Source: Hippophae tibetana (Eukaryota > Streptophyta > Magnoliopsida > Rosales > Elaeagnaceae). From it: a stretch of DNA of 64,000 bases. The DNA is taken from positions 26,848,001 to 26,912,000 of the forward strand of contig CM072806.1 in NCBI GenBank assembly GCA_037013495.1. The letters are read 5' to 3'. The translations under genes were made by a program, and so were the position numbers. Below, in pieces: positions 9,808 to 22,303 of this stretch (position 1 is its first letter; each line of letters begins with the position of its first letter). Below the pieces are notes generated by a model. The model did no database searches, was not told the origin of the DNA, and saw only the letters and a program-made list of their open reading frames with translations.

Positions 9808-11770
9808 TGATGAGCGAAAACCGACATCGTCGATTCTTGCCAATACTTTGGTTTTAATATTTATAAAACTCTCGCAAGTGCACGAATTATTTTGAAGAAA
9901 ATGATAAGCATACTCCCAAGGTCGATCCAAGGAAGGAATGTATGTGGTTTTTAATTTATTATTCAAACTTTTAAAAACGAAATTAAATCCTAAACATCCT
10001 GTCCCGATAGTTTGGTTTTTGTGTTCCTAATCTAATAACATAAAAATAAACATATATACAGATTAATAAATATAATCTAATAACATAAAAATAAACATAG
10101 ATACAAATCCAATAAATATTTATCTAAAAATTAACATAGATACAGATTCAATAAATATTTATACAAATTTTATCATTTATATTAGTGGAGTATTTATGGA
10201 TATAATAACTAAATTAATTATGCTTGCTCATATTATCTAGGTTATTAAAGATATAAATTGATATTTTATTGATTCTCTCTTTTTTATATAAATACCACCT
10301 TTGGTGGGGTTAGATATTCTTTGTTAACTAAACAAATCAATTAACACCTATGGGTGGGGTTGATAACTAATTTGGTTAATTAAATTAATTCCTTTTTCTA
10401 AGAGATTGAAAATGAACCATTTAAATGCCACCTTTGGTGGGGTTAGACAGTTTAAACTTTATTCAAGGTGTCCAAATTAAACATAAGAATTTAATTATCC
10501 GAGTACTAACTTTCAAGTTTTAAAACCACTATTGAAAACATGTTGTCAATACATTTTCACATAATAATTCTTATAAAAACTTTTGAAATAGAGTTTCACT
10601 CTAACTATCGGGCGATTGTACCAACAAATAAAAGAGCACTACTCTAAATTAGACCGGATAACTAAACCTTAAAATCTAATTTCCAGATTTAAGTTTGTAA
10701 TGAAAAATAATATATTTCTCTCTAACATTCTTAATATAAAATCTTGAATAAAAACAAAATCAATTCATTTTAGAGATTTTTACCTATTTAATATTTCGCA
10801 AGCATAACAACGTCATTATTACATCATGTTTACTAAACAGTCAGCACAGTTAAATTTAATCATAGACAAATTAAATATAACATGTAAGAATAAAGCATAA
10901 AAATAACTGTAAGAAAATAAAATCCTTACAGAACTTCGACGCTATTCCCGTTGCTGTAAAACCTCCAAGCGGAATTTGCACTTCCATTTATTGAATCAAA
11001 AAGCTAATAAATTACAAAAACATTACAAGTTCCTCTCAAAAAGAAAAGAACTCTAAAACTAAGAGAATTTAACTAAAAAGTAAGAAACAAACTAAGAAAA
11101 GCTTGGAAACATAAGAAATAAACTAAGAAAAGCTTAAAAACTAAGAAATGAGAGAAAGAAATAAGAGAGAAGAGTGTTTTGAAGGTGTGTTTTGAAGTGA
11201 AGGGAATGGGGTATTTATAGGTGAGGATGGAGAGAAAAAATGAGTAAAAAAATGTAAAAACGCGTAATGGAAATGCTGAGGTCATTAATATCGTCATCAT
11301 GACGTCATGGGGCGGCTGCACGTGAAAAATGGGGCGAAAAGGCGTTGGCGCGCGCGGGGGGGTGTCGCTACGCGCAGCTCGGCGCGCGTGAACAGTAGCC
11401 GTGCGCTGGGGCGCGCGCGGATTGGAAGTCTGGCGCGCTGGGCGTGGATTGGAAGGCTGGGCAGCTGGGCACGATTTTCTCTTTTTTGACATTTTGACCC
11501 TTTTGACCCATTTTGTCCAATTTTTCCATGTTTGTTGATCTTTCCCCATTTATTTATTAATATATTTGTGATGTATTGCTTCAAGTATTCCTCTTTGAGT
11601 CTTTAAGTTGCGTTTTTAAGCCAAAATACCTGAAAAACAATAAAAATACCCGTGATTCCGAAAAAGACAAATTTATATAAATATATGATAAAACATATAA
11701 ATATATATATTTTTAATCAATTAATGTGCATAAAATCATGGTTATTTTAGTGCTTTTTGAGCACTCATCA
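9808..11770 (-). repeat. 3' LTR of Athila-type element (LTR family copy 2)
   Basis: The 1963-bp LTR begins TGATGAGTGCTCAAAAAGC at 11770 and ends CGCTCATCA at 9808 on the minus strand. It carries the family's CpG-rich block (about 11300-11475), TATA box (11220-11212) and the three hairpins (10293-10312, 10343-10362, 10427-10446). It is very similar to 2372-4381 and differs mainly in the GC-rich block. Confidence 0.92.
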
Positions 11771-11785
11771 CAACCCCCAACCAGC
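11771..11785 (-). promoter_or_regulatory. Polypurine tract of Athila-type element
   Basis: On the minus strand GGTTGGGGGTTG immediately precedes the LTR start TGATGAGTGC. It is preceded by the small hairpin CTTGCTAAGGGACTAGCAAG (11812-11793). This is the expected PPT position. Confidence 0.8.
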
Positions 11786-13713
11786 TTCTTGCTAGTCCCT
11801 TAGCAAGAGAAGCGATAAAAACTAAAAATTAAACTATCCTAACTCACTTTCGTGGATTGAAACGGTTTCATTTAGCCTATGCAACAATCCTTTAAACCCC
11901 TAGGTTGCCCTAGTGGACGAGTTTGAGTCTCGTGAGGGTTTTCAGTAATGATACCCACAAACATTGAACTAAATGTAAAAATAAAAACAATCAAATCAAA
12001 AACTAAAATTACAACAAAATCAAAAATTAATTTAAGAATAAAGGAAAACAACATATCACAAAAATGTCTCATACTTTTTTAATCTCTTTTAAGATCATAA
12101 TTAAAATCTCTAGCATAAGTTATTTTAATCTCTTTAAACAATCATGATTTTATTATAATTAGTCGAAAATCATTTTCATATTTCCTATCAAAAATGTATC
12201 AATTTAATTTTACCCAATTTCAGTGTCATGAATCAGAATTCGCTTCAACTCTATTCCTCACAAGTCAATACTCTCAAAACACTGAATCCTATGGGTTCAA
12301 ACACTCATACTAATTTATATGCGAAAGAGTTGATGTATAGAAATGAACTAATATGTTCGCATATGTATAAAGAATAAAGGCTCAAAGTGTTATTTTAACA
12401 TTGATCTCATGAAAGGAATCGAATGTATAAATTATAAAGATATCATATATAAAAATTATTTTCATGCATAAATCAAACTCATTAAGAAAGAATTTCAAGA
12501 TATATGCTTTTTACAAATGAAGAAATTGCAATGACTTTTTAGGGAATTACTTCCTATATCTTTCTTTTGTAATTAGCCTTTACTCACAACTTTGTAGGCA
12601 ATGTGGGTCATAGTATGTAGATGATACTATATTTTTTTATCTCTCTATTTTTTTTTGTAGATATTTTTCAATATATGTATTTTTTTAGAGAGTCAACCCA
12701 TGTACAGATTGTACATTTTTTAGGATTTTGGTGAGTGGTTATTTTTTATGGCTTTTCTGTTTGATCTTGGTTTAGGTAACCCCAGATATGTCTTTTTGTT
12801 TTTGTAGCAGTCATGCATAAATGAGATATAAGCATATACTATCAATTTCTACTCAAATCATTTAATCTAAGCAAAAATAATAAAAAATATATATATATGA
12901 TACTCTATTAAGATGAGAAAAAAAAATTCATACATTCAATGCTAATACCTATAGAGATCATCTAAAAATTTGAATAAATAAGAAATGTGTTTGGAGTAGA
13001 AAATATATATATTTCACTCTGAATAAAAGAAATTAGGCTCAAATTATATCTCATAAGGGTAGTCTCCACTAAAAAAAATTCATAAACACCGATTTTGGGT
13101 TTAATATAATTTCCACATTTTATCAAGAAATACTAGTTATGACAAAAACTAACTAATTATCAAAAATAATTACAAAATATTTCATGATATGTTTTCAAAA
13201 ATTAATCTAAAAGTACAAAAGACTTAACTATTTACTTAAATTTGATTTAAAGAAATGATAAATTTTTGTGAGAATTTTTTTTTTTTTTTTTTTTTTTTTT
13301 ATTATTAAGCATGGTAACTTTTCACCACCCCCAACCTAGAACTTACATTGTCCTCAATGTAACAACTACAAATTAAAGATAAAGAGAAAAGATGAGAAAG
13401 ATTACCTATTTTTTAAGAATGTGTAAGTAGTAATGAAGAAATGCAGGTGCATCCATCATATTCATCATTAAAGTGTATACAGACAGATCGCTGTAAACTT
13501 CTAACATCTCAAAAAATATTTTTAGTTTTAACAATTTTAAAAATTATTCACATATAATTAAACTAAAATAAACAATAAAATTAAGTAAATAAAACAAATA
13601 ACAAAAAAAATTACCTAAAATGATGGGTTGCCTCCCATCCAGCGCTTAGTTTAACGTCTTAGCAAGACGTATCTTTTTGGTGCTAAGGGTTACTCAGCCA
13701 AATGCAATCCATT
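11786..13713 (-). other. 3' non-coding region of Athila-type element
   Basis: No coding sequence is visible. Minus-strand landmarks are a GGTTGCCTCCCA-type block just after integrase (about 13620-13690), a GGTGCATCCATCA-like segment near 13450, and a poly-T run on the plus strand (13273-13302). A palindrome plus G-run (ACATTGAGGACAATGT then AGGTTGGGGGTGG) lies at 13361-13324. A segment at 11850-11970 is shared with 20460-20600. Confidence 0.65.
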
Positions 13714-14796
13714 TCAGCAATGTTGTTTGGTTCTTCTAAATAAGGCTTGACACGATGGCCATTGACTTTGAACGTTTTTTTTTGTCTTGGAGTCCAATAG
13801 TTCTACTACTCCATGTTCAAATACCTGAACTATTTTGAATAGTCCATCCCATCTTGATCTCAGCTTTCCTGGAAACAATCTCAAACGAGAGTTAAATAAA
13901 AGAACTTTCATTCTAGGGTGAAGAGTCTTAGGAACTAGCCTCTTGTCATGATAGCGCTTAGTACACTCTTTGTATAATTTGGCATTCTCATAGGCTTCAT
14001 TCCTAATTTCTTCCAACTCATGAAGCTGGAGTAATCGTTTTTCACCTGCTTTATCTAAATCCATGTTTAAATCTTTAATTGCCCAGTAAGCCTTGTGTTC
14101 AAGTTCAACTGGAAGGTGGCACGCTTTCCCAAAGATTAACCGGTAATGGCATATCCCAATAGGTGTTTTGTAAGCGGTGCGGTATGCCCATAAGGCATCA
14201 TTTAACTTAAATGCCCAATCCTTCCTTGAAGGACGCATAGTGCGTTCCAATATTCCTTTAATTTGCCTATTACTTACTTCCACTAAACCGGAAGTTTGAG
14301 GATGATATGGAGTAGCTACTTTATATGTGATGTTGTACTTGTTTAGTACTCTATCAAAGAGTTTGTTACAAAAATGACTACCTCCATCACTTATTATAGC
14401 TCTAGGCGTTCCGAACCTGCTGAATATTAAATCTTTCAAGAATTTCACAACAACATTAGCATCATTGGTTTTGGTGGGGATAGCTTCTACCCACTTGGAT
14501 ACATAATCCACAGCAACCAAAATATATTGAAAACCATTAGATGGGGGAAAAGTACCCATAAAGTCAATCCCACATACATCAAAGAGTTCAACAACTAAAT
14601 TAGATGTCAAAGGCATTTCATCTCTTTTGCTTATGTTTCCTATTCTTTGACATCTATCACATTGTGCACAAAACATATGAGCATCTTTAAAAAGAGTGGG
14701 CCAAAAGAATCCAGACTGTAATACCTTATGGGCTGTCTTTTCACCTCCAAAATGACCCCCACAATGAAGTTCATGACAAAAAGTTAGAATAATCAA
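13714..14796 (-). pseudogene. Athila-type integrase, N-terminally truncated but otherwise open
   Basis: The 360-codon open frame encodes a nearly complete Ty3/gypsy integrase, which inserts element cDNA into chromosomes. The HHCC zinc-binding region ([11 protein letters not shown] ... CAQCDRCQ) is at residues about 8-52. The catalytic core has its first Asp in CGIDFMGTF (about 75), its second in IISDGGSHF (about 137) and Glu in [11 protein letters not shown] (about 175). The C-terminal [20 protein letters not shown] region follows. The frame has no own ATG: it opens with TTG inside the LTR stub, because the deletion joined LTR to pol at 14790. It cannot be expressed as a normal Gag-Pol product. 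Confidence 0.85.
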
Positions 14797-14846
14797 TTAA
14801 TGTGCATAAAATCATGGTTATTTTAGTGCTTTTTGAGCACTCATCA
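14790..14846 (-). repeat. 5' LTR stub (57 bp) of Athila-type element
   Basis: These 57 bases are nearly identical to the outer end of the LTR at 11714-11770 and end in CTCATCA directly before the GTTAT duplication. The LTR match stops at 14790, where integrase sequence begins, marking the deletion junction. Confidence 0.9.
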
Positions 14847-14851
14847 GTTAT

Positions 14852-16807
14852 ATATTGTAATACACACATAAAACTTCCAAAATGAGAGGGGTTATCATAG
14901 CAAGCATTATCATCATTTGAGGATAATTGTACAGTGGAACTCATAGGAGTAATGGAAGATTTAGCATCAACCATACGAGTCATAATCAATATATTTTTGA
15001 TGTATTTTGACTACTTGAGTAAAAAGAGCCAATGGAAGTGGGATTTAACTCAATACTAAGAAAGTAATGTAGAATGTCTATGTCTTTTAAAGCAAACTTA
15101 TCATTTAATCTTTTAACTAGCACTAAAATGATGTCAATATTGGATCTTATGATAATTATGTCATTGACATACACAAGGAGATAAATTCTGTAATTCATTT
15201 CAATCTTGAAGTAGAGGGAATCATCTACCTTGTATTTGGTAAAGTCATGTTTGATCAAAGTGGTGCTTAATTTATCAAACCATGCTTGAGAAACCTATTT
15301 CAAGCCATAAGGAGATTTCTGTAATTTGCAAAGATGATAAGGATAGTTAGGATCAAAAAAGGCTAATACTTGCTTCATATATACTTCTTCTTGAAGTGTG
15401 CCTTTATTAAATGCATTATTTAAATTGATTTGCAATGGTGATTATTATTCTCATTGTGCCAAACTTGTCTACTGGACTAAAAGTCTCCAAGAAACCAAGG
15501 CTTGTAACATGTAAAAATAATTTGGCTACCACTCGGGCTTTGATTTTTTTCAAGAGCATCATTACTGAGTTCCTTGACCTAAAAAATCCACTTATTGTCA
15601 ATAATTTTTCTATTTGAAGGAGGTGGAACCAAAATCCAAGTTTGATTACTCATGAAAGCATCGTATTCACATTTCATAGCTATGTACCATTTTTCATCTT
15701 TCAAGGCATCTTTTACTATTTTTGGTAAGGCAACAATTTGAGTTGCATAAAGGGCTTTTGTGACTTTGTGCCTATTTTTAAATGAGTCATCATTGGGTGC
15801 AGTTTTGACTTGGTTTTGGCAACATTATTATTAATTTGGTGTGTGCCTGGAATAGATAATATAGGAACAAACTGCACAAGAAAAGTTTCAACATTTGTTG
15901 ATTTTGGTTAGAAGGTTTTCAAAATAGAATAGGGAAGTGTTTTTTTTCTAGGACATTAGATAATGGAATAGAAGATGTTGAAGGTGATGTCAAAAATAAT
16001 GGATCAAAATATGGCTCAACAACTACATTGGACTGAGATACATTGGAAGATGAACTGAGATTTGTCGTTAGAAATTTATCTTTTGATAGAACTAGTAAAA
16101 ATGTTTGTTTGGGTTTAGAAATAGGAGTAGATATGAACTTGGGTTCAGAAAATAGGAAGAAACTTTCATCAAATTTAACATTTTTAGAAATAAATACCCT
16201 ACCTATAACATTAATAGATTTGTAACCTTCCAAAAATAGGCTATAACCAAGAAACACATAAGATTCTATTTTGAATTAGAACTTATTGGCATTATAAAGC
16301 CTAAGAAAAGGAAAGCATTTATATCCAAAAACCTTGAGAAATTCATAATAATTTTTAACATTTAGTAAAACCTCCATAGGACTTTCATTGTAAAGTATTA
16401 GTAAGATCAGTTTATTAATGAGAAAGATTGTTGTGAAGAAGGCCTCATCCTAATACTTAATAGGCATAAATGCTTATGAAAGCAAAGTTAATCCCATTTC
16501 AATAATACATCAATGCTTCCATTTCATAATGCCTTTTTATATGTGGATAAGAGATTTGTCTTAAGATGCCATGTGATTATAGGAAAGCACTTAGTGTAGT
16601 GAACTCTCTTGCCTCATGATTTTAGCACTTTAATTTTAGAGCCAGTTAATAGTTCAACATGTATTTTGAAAAGAATAAAATCTAGTTTCACTAACCCTTT
16701 ATCTCTTAGAAAATAAGTCCACTAAAATCTTGAAAATTAATCAATAATCAACACATACCAATGATAACCATTGAATGATAAAACTGAAGCAAGCCCCCAA
16801 ACATAAG
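14852..16807 (-). pseudogene. copia integrase - reverse transcriptase remnant
   Basis: Minus-strand translations broken by stops and frameshifts give an integrase core segment near 16640-16800 (WGLASVLSFNGYHWYVLIIDNFSRFSW-like). Next comes the integrase C-terminal FLGYSLFLEGYKSINVIGRVFISKNVKFDE (16257 region), an RT start with KARVVAKLF..ETFSPVDKF (about 15440-15560), and the RT active-site region YLLVYVNDIIIIRSN (about 15150-15190; YVND where YVDD is usual). RMVDAKSSITPMSS follows near 14950. All belong to Ty1/copia Pol. Confidence 0.8.
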
Positions 16808-17359
16808 TGATGGATTCTTAAAAGCAATAAATATGATGTGATTTTATATGCTTTAAATGTTAAAATAGATTTGTATTTGTAAATGTTTTATCATTTTTTC
16901 AACAAATCTATCTTTTCAGAATCAGAGGTATATTTTTTTTATTTTTTAGGTATTTTTAGTTTCAAAATAATTCAACTGATCAACACTTAAAGAAAAATAC
17001 CTTGAAGCACTCTATTTCAACCATGAAGCATAAAATACTAACATACATATAACCCTTACATTCATTCCAAACCAATGTAAAGGGGTGAAATACAAGTGAA
17101 GTTCTCAAAGTAAAGCAACACGAGTGTTGTGGTACACTTTTACCATGCCTTGGTGCTAGGCAATCAGATCCTGATCAAAAACATGTGCAACCTAGCTCAC
17201 GCTACGTAACCAAGAAAAGTATGTAATAGTGCCCAAATTTTTGATCCATAAATTTCTCCTATTTGTAACATTTTTCACACCTTAGAAGTATACTTATTAT
17301 TTCTTACAAAGTGATTTGTGTACTTTTAAGCTATTTTATAAGTATAAAATTGAGCATCA
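16808..17359 (+). repeat. LTR A, internally deleted 5' LTR
   Basis: It begins TGATGGATTCTTAAAAGCA and ends TTGAGCATCA. Its first 400 bp match LTRs B and C (shared TCAACTGATCAACACTTA) and its end matches the end of LTR C (CAAAGTGATT.GTG). The middle, including the promoter area, is missing: 552 bp against about 1634 bp for LTR C. Confidence 0.7.
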
Positions 17360-17365
17360 AATTTT

Positions 17366-17385
17366 TGGCACCATTGTTGGGAAAG
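17366..17385 (+). promoter_or_regulatory. Degenerate tRNA-Asp primer binding site
   Basis: TGGCACCATTGTTGGGAAAG follows LTR A after AATTTT. It differs from the intact Athila PBS (TGGCGCCGTTGCCGGGGAA) mainly by C-to-T or G-to-A changes, which are typical of methylation-driven decay. Confidence 0.75.
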
Positions 17386-17490
17386 AATAGCCTTTTAAAA
17401 TGTTAATCATCAAATCTTAAAACCTTTTTGTGTTATAAATGTTGGGATTTTTATTTGAAATCTTAAAATATCTAGGTTATTTATTAACTT

Positions 17491-18345
17491 TAATGAGTGC
17501 TTAAAAGCACTAAATACGACATGATTTTATACAACTTCAAATATTAAAATAGATTTGTATTTGCATAAGTTTAATTACCTTTTTAACAAATCTATCTTTT
17601 TGAAATTACAGGTATGTTTTGTTAATTTTCAAGTATTTTTAGTTTCAAAAAGACTCAACTGATCAACACTTGTAGAAAAGTACCCGGAAGAATTTCATTT
17701 CTACCATGAAGCATAAAAGGCTAACATATGTAACCCTTATATACATTCCAAACCAATATAAAAGAGTGAAATACAAGTGAGTTCCTAGAAGCGTAGCAAC
17801 ATACGTGTCACGGTGCACTTTTACCATATCATGGCGCAAGGCAATGAGATTCTAATTAAAAATGTGAACAAGCTGGCTCATGCTACAGTGCATGACTTTC
17901 TAATCCACAAATTTCTCTTGTTTGCAGCATTTTCATACCTATAAAACTCCTATTCACCACTATTGAAAAATATCCATCATCCTTCAGCCTTTCTCTATCT
18001 CTTCAGCTTTCTTAAGCTTTTCTTTAGCATTTAGATTTATTTTAGTTCTTCTCTCAATTAAGAGTTTAACATAGTTTAAGTTTATTTAGTTGTTATCTTT
18101 CAATTCAATAAATAGTGTGGATACATATATCCTAGGTTTTTCAATTACAAAAAAAATTACTAAAACTCTATGCTTGGAATGATATGTTTGAGGTATAAAT
18201 TTTAAAAGTTTTCTTCCATTTTCAAATTAATTGTATGTTTGATTTGAATAATATTTTTAATATTTTGATCAATTATTAGTTATAAACATATATGGTTGAA
18301 ATTAATATGAAATATTAGTAATTTTGTCATGATTGTGAAATACTA
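17491..18345 (+). repeat. LTR B, 5' part only
   Basis: It begins TAATGAGTGCTTAAAAGCAC and matches LTR C through the TTCAATTCAATAAATAG and TTGGAATGATATGTTTGAGG region. It then leaves LTR homology near 18345 and enters the 3' non-coding region. The last 800 bp of the LTR are absent. Confidence 0.7.
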
Positions 18346-20669
18346 AAAGTAATCTTAAATTTTTGAAGGAAAAAAGGAAAGAAATGTGAAAAATTTAAGA
18401 ATCTTAAAAAAAAATAAACAGTTCATATATTAAAAAAATACTTGAAAAAATAAAATTCTAAAAAAATAAAAATAAAAGTAAATAAATCTCTATCAATCTA
18501 AAAAATAAAAATGTTTAAAAATTCAAAAAAAGACAAAAAGTCTCTAGAGATCTTAAAATTTTGAAAAAAAATTGAAAAATCTAAAAATTAAGAAAAAATA
18601 ATTTCTATTTTTATTTCTTTCTTTTGTTAAGTTGACTTTAGGTATTAATTTATTTACTAACTTAACTTTTTTAATACTAATTTTTTTAGTTAATTATCAA
18701 TTTATAAATTAATTTAATTTCTTTTTCTTTTAATATTTTTGTCTAATAAATTTTATTTTAAATTTATTATTTTTATTTATTTATCTATTTATTTTCTAAC
18801 TTTTATTTTTTATTTTATTTCATTATTTTGATTTATTTTTATTGTTTCTTTCTTTTGTATTTTTGTTTACTAACTTTTGCTTCTTGTTTATTTTATTTTA
18901 TTTTTAGAAATTTATTAATTTACTATTTTTATTTCTCTTAAACTCTTATGTTATTTGCTTTCTTTTATTGTTTTTTTTTGTTTTTGTTTTTTTTTTGTTT
19001 TGTGTTTTTGTTATTTATTTATTTATATTTTTTTATTTTTGGATTTTATTTAATGTTATTTTTTATCTTGTGTAATTTGATTTATTTTCTATTTTGTGAA
19101 GCCATGTTTATTTTATATAGATTTGTTAAATTTATAACTATTTTTTGAGATGTGTAAGAAGTATACAACATTCTATCTATATGATTAAAGTGTTTAAGAT
19201 GATGGATGCACTTGCATTTTCCCATTAATATTTGATCATGTACACCAAATGGATAACTTTACTATTTTTTATTCTTTATCTTTAATTTACATTTGTTACA
19301 TTAAGAGCAACATAAATTTTATGTTGGGGCAAAAAAAAGTTATATTATATATTTGAGCAATTGTTTAAACATATGTTTACAATTTTTTTTTCATTTGTTT
19401 GCTTTTATTTGTTATTAATTAGTTTAGGAATTTTATGTTTAATTTTAATTTTTTCTTGCAAAAATTATTATGTCTTTTTGTTAATTTTAGGTAAATGGTT
19501 AAGTCTTGCATTATTAGATTAATTTATTTAAGATATGATAACTAGTTAGTTTTTGTTAGAATCTGTATTTAATAATAAAATGTTGAAATTGTAATAAACC
19601 CAAAATTGATGTTTATGAATCAAATAGTAAAGACTATCTTATAAAAATATTTGGTGCTTTATCTTTCCCTTTTGTCTAATATATTTTTTTTACTCTTTTA
19701 AACACTCTTCTTATCAAATTCAAATTATTTGGATGATCTCTATAAATTTTAGCATTGAATGCTACAATTTTTGCATCAAATAATGTGTCATATATTTAAT
19801 TTTATTGATTAAATTGATTGACTTAAGTAGAAATTGAAAGTATAGATCCTTCTTGTGGCTTTGAAAGTAAAGAATTATTGGGATTATCACAGATTGGTAA
19901 TGTACTCAAAGGCATACAACTTGAAATATTTTTTGATAATTTTGATTAATACATGATAATAGTATTTGATTTATTTAAACTATCATTTCATTCTATTCCT
20001 TTAATAAAATCAATATTATGAACTATTTTGAGCTTTTTTTCTTTAAACATATAAAAAAATATTAGTTTATTTCTTTACATAAACTCTATTCATATATACC
20101 TTTGAATGAGTGCTTGAACCAATAAGATCAGTGTGATATTGAGAGTATGACTTGTGAGGTTAGAGTCAATGCAAATTCGGATTTCATACACTGAAATTGA
20201 GTAAATTAATATTTATACATTTTTTATGTAAATATAAATACAATTTTCAACTAATTATGATAATAAACTATGAACGTTTAAGATATTAAAATAACTTATA
20301 CATTGGATTTTAGTTGTGAACTTTAAAGAGATTAAAAAAGCTTGAGAAGTTTTGTTATTCTTTACTTTGTTAATAGTCATTTTTTCTTTGTCTAAATTTA
20401 GAGTTTGTTATTTGTGTGATATTTGTTTATTGTTTCTTTTAATTTTTCATTTATTTTTATGTTTATGGGTATCATCACTGAAATCCCTCACGAGACTTAA
20501 ACTTGTTTACTAGGAAAACCTTGGAGATTAAATGCATACTGCATACACTAAATGCAACCATGTCAATCTACAAAAATGATTTAGGATAGTTTAATTTTAT
20601 TTTAGTTTATATTTTTAATTTTTTTCGCTTTCCTTGCTAAGAGACTAGCAATGAGCTAGTTAAATCTTG
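18346..20669 (+). other. 3' non-coding region of Athila-type element
   Basis: No gene is seen. An A-rich half (18350-18600) is followed by a T-rich half (18600-19140) made of TTTTATT-type runs; the translatable stretch at 18948-19148 is low-complexity and not a gene. Near 19200 (GATGATGGATGCACTTGCA) and at 19295-19330 (ACATTAAGAGCAACAT then TGTTGGGGCAAAA), the region matches the 3' regions of the elements at 13324-13460 and 24843-24990. At 20460-20660 it matches 11793-11970. A worn PPT would lie at 20650-20669. Confidence 0.65.
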
Positions 20670-22303
20670 TAATGAGTACTTAAAAGCACTAAATATGATG
20701 TGATTTTATGCGCTTTAAATATTAAAAAAGATTTGAATTTGCAAAGGTTTTATCATCTTTTTAGCAAATCTATCTTTTCAAAAAAGTGATATATTTTTTT
20801 ATCTTTCAGGTATTTTTAGTTTCAAAACAATTCAACTGATCAACACTTAAAAAAAAGTACCTAGAAGCACTCCATTTCAACCATAAAGCATAAAATACTA
20901 ACATATGTAACCCTTACATATGTTCTAAACCAATGTATTTAGAAGCACATCAACATGTATGCCATGAAGCATTTTTACCATGTCGTGGTGCGAGGTAATT
21001 GAATCCTGATTAAAATTTGTATAGGCTATCTCATGTCGTGGTGCCAAGAAAAGCATGGCACGGAACCCAACTTTTTGATCTATAAATTTCTCATGTTTGT
21101 AGTGTTTTCAACACCTATAAAAAAACCCTTCACCCCCATTGTAAAATATCCATCATCCTTCAACTTTTCTCTTTCTCTTAAGATTTTCTTTAGTTTTAAG
21201 ATTTATTTTAGTTCTTCTCTCAATTAAGAGTTTAACATAGTTTAAATTTATATAGTAGTTATCTTTCAGTTCAATAAACAGTGTTGGCAAATCTATTGGA
21301 AGCTTTTTAGTTACAAAAATGATACTGAAACTCTATATTTGGAAGGATATGCTTGAGATATAAATTTTAAATGTATTTTATCATTTTCAGATTAATTTTA
21401 TTTGTTCTTCTCAGTTCTATTTTTAATATTCTATCAATTATTAATTATAAGCGTATATGGTAAAATACTATAGGATATTAGTAATGTTGTTATCCTTTTG
21501 AATAAACATTTTTATAAAATTAGGTATTATTTTATATTCAATAATTTTACAAAATTTATATGAAATTGAATTTTTGAAACATGAATCTAGATTTATTTAG
21601 AGTCACACTCTTGGATTAAGGATTTGATTATCTAACTCTAGTTTAGAATAATGTTCTATTTCAAAGTTTTTATAAGATTTATTATTGGAAAATATATTAA
21701 CGATATATTTTTATAATATATTTAAAATACAAAATTTAGATTTTAGATTTATCAATCAAGTTAGATTTTAGATTTATTGATCTATAATCAAATTTAGAAA
21801 GTCTGGATAGAATTTTAACTTGTTAGGCCTGACTGAAGGTGACAACTAAATGGTTTGTTAATTTCTTAGAAAAAAATAATTTAATTAAAAATAAGTAATA
21901 GATTCGACGGAACGCATTAAATGATTTTAATTAATAACTAATAGTAGACCTAATTAATAAAATAGAATCAATAATCTTAATTCATATATTTAAAAACTTA
22001 TTAATATTGAGCAAGCATGATTAACCAACTAATCTATCCCATAAGTTATCCAGTGAGTCTAAATGTTATTTGCTTGATGTTTGTTGAATTTATTTAGTTT
22101 TATGACAAAATGTTTAGATCTTTTTTAAAACTTCAAACTTTGTGACAAATTGTTTAGGTTTGATTTTGGTTTTTAAGAGTTTTTTGAATTATTTAAAAAT
22201 CATATTATTCTTCTTTAGACCAACTTTAAAAGTATACTTATCATTTCATACAAAGTGATTCGTGCACTTACAAGCTATTTTATAAATAAAAACTTGAGCA
22301 TCA
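20670..22303 (+). repeat. LTR C, 3' LTR
   Basis: It begins TAATGAGTACTTAAAAGCAC and ends CTTGAGCATCA at 22303, directly followed by copia coding sequence (minus strand). The last 120 bp match the end of LTR A. This is the longest copy (1634 bp). Confidence 0.75.

Larger units (their letters stand above)
9808..14846 (-). mobile_element. Athila-type element with large internal deletion, TSD GTTAT
   Basis: The minus-strand element has a 5' LTR stub (14846-14790), integrase, a 3' non-coding region, PPT and a complete 3' LTR (11770-9808). Perfect 5-bp duplications GTTAT flank it (9803-9807 and 14847-14851). The rest of the 5' LTR, PBS, gag, protease, RT and RNase H are missing in one junction at 14790. 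It lies inside a copia coding region, so it is younger than that copia. Confidence 0.92.
16808..22303 (+). mobile_element. Rearranged Athila-type element with three LTR copies
   Basis: Plus-strand order: a short LTR (A, 16808-17359), a degenerate tRNA-Asp PBS, about 105 bp of leader, the 5' part of a second LTR (B, 17491-about 18345), a 3' non-coding region, and a third LTR (C, 20670-22303). No coding region is left. The outer flanks ATAAG (16803-16807) and ATTAT (22304-22308) could be a decayed target duplication, since copia coding sequence resumes on both sides. It may be one element with an internal unequal exchange or two nested ones. Confidence 0.7.

Noticed and set aside
15435..15617. 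Plus-strand ORF opposite the copia RT, and 16043-16225 opposite integrase
   Set aside because: The minus-strand translation carries RT/integrase motifs; the plus-strand frames are shadows.
18948..19148. Phenylalanine/leucine-rich open frame that looks like a membrane protein
   Set aside because: It is a translation of T-rich low-complexity DNA in an element's 3' non-coding region.
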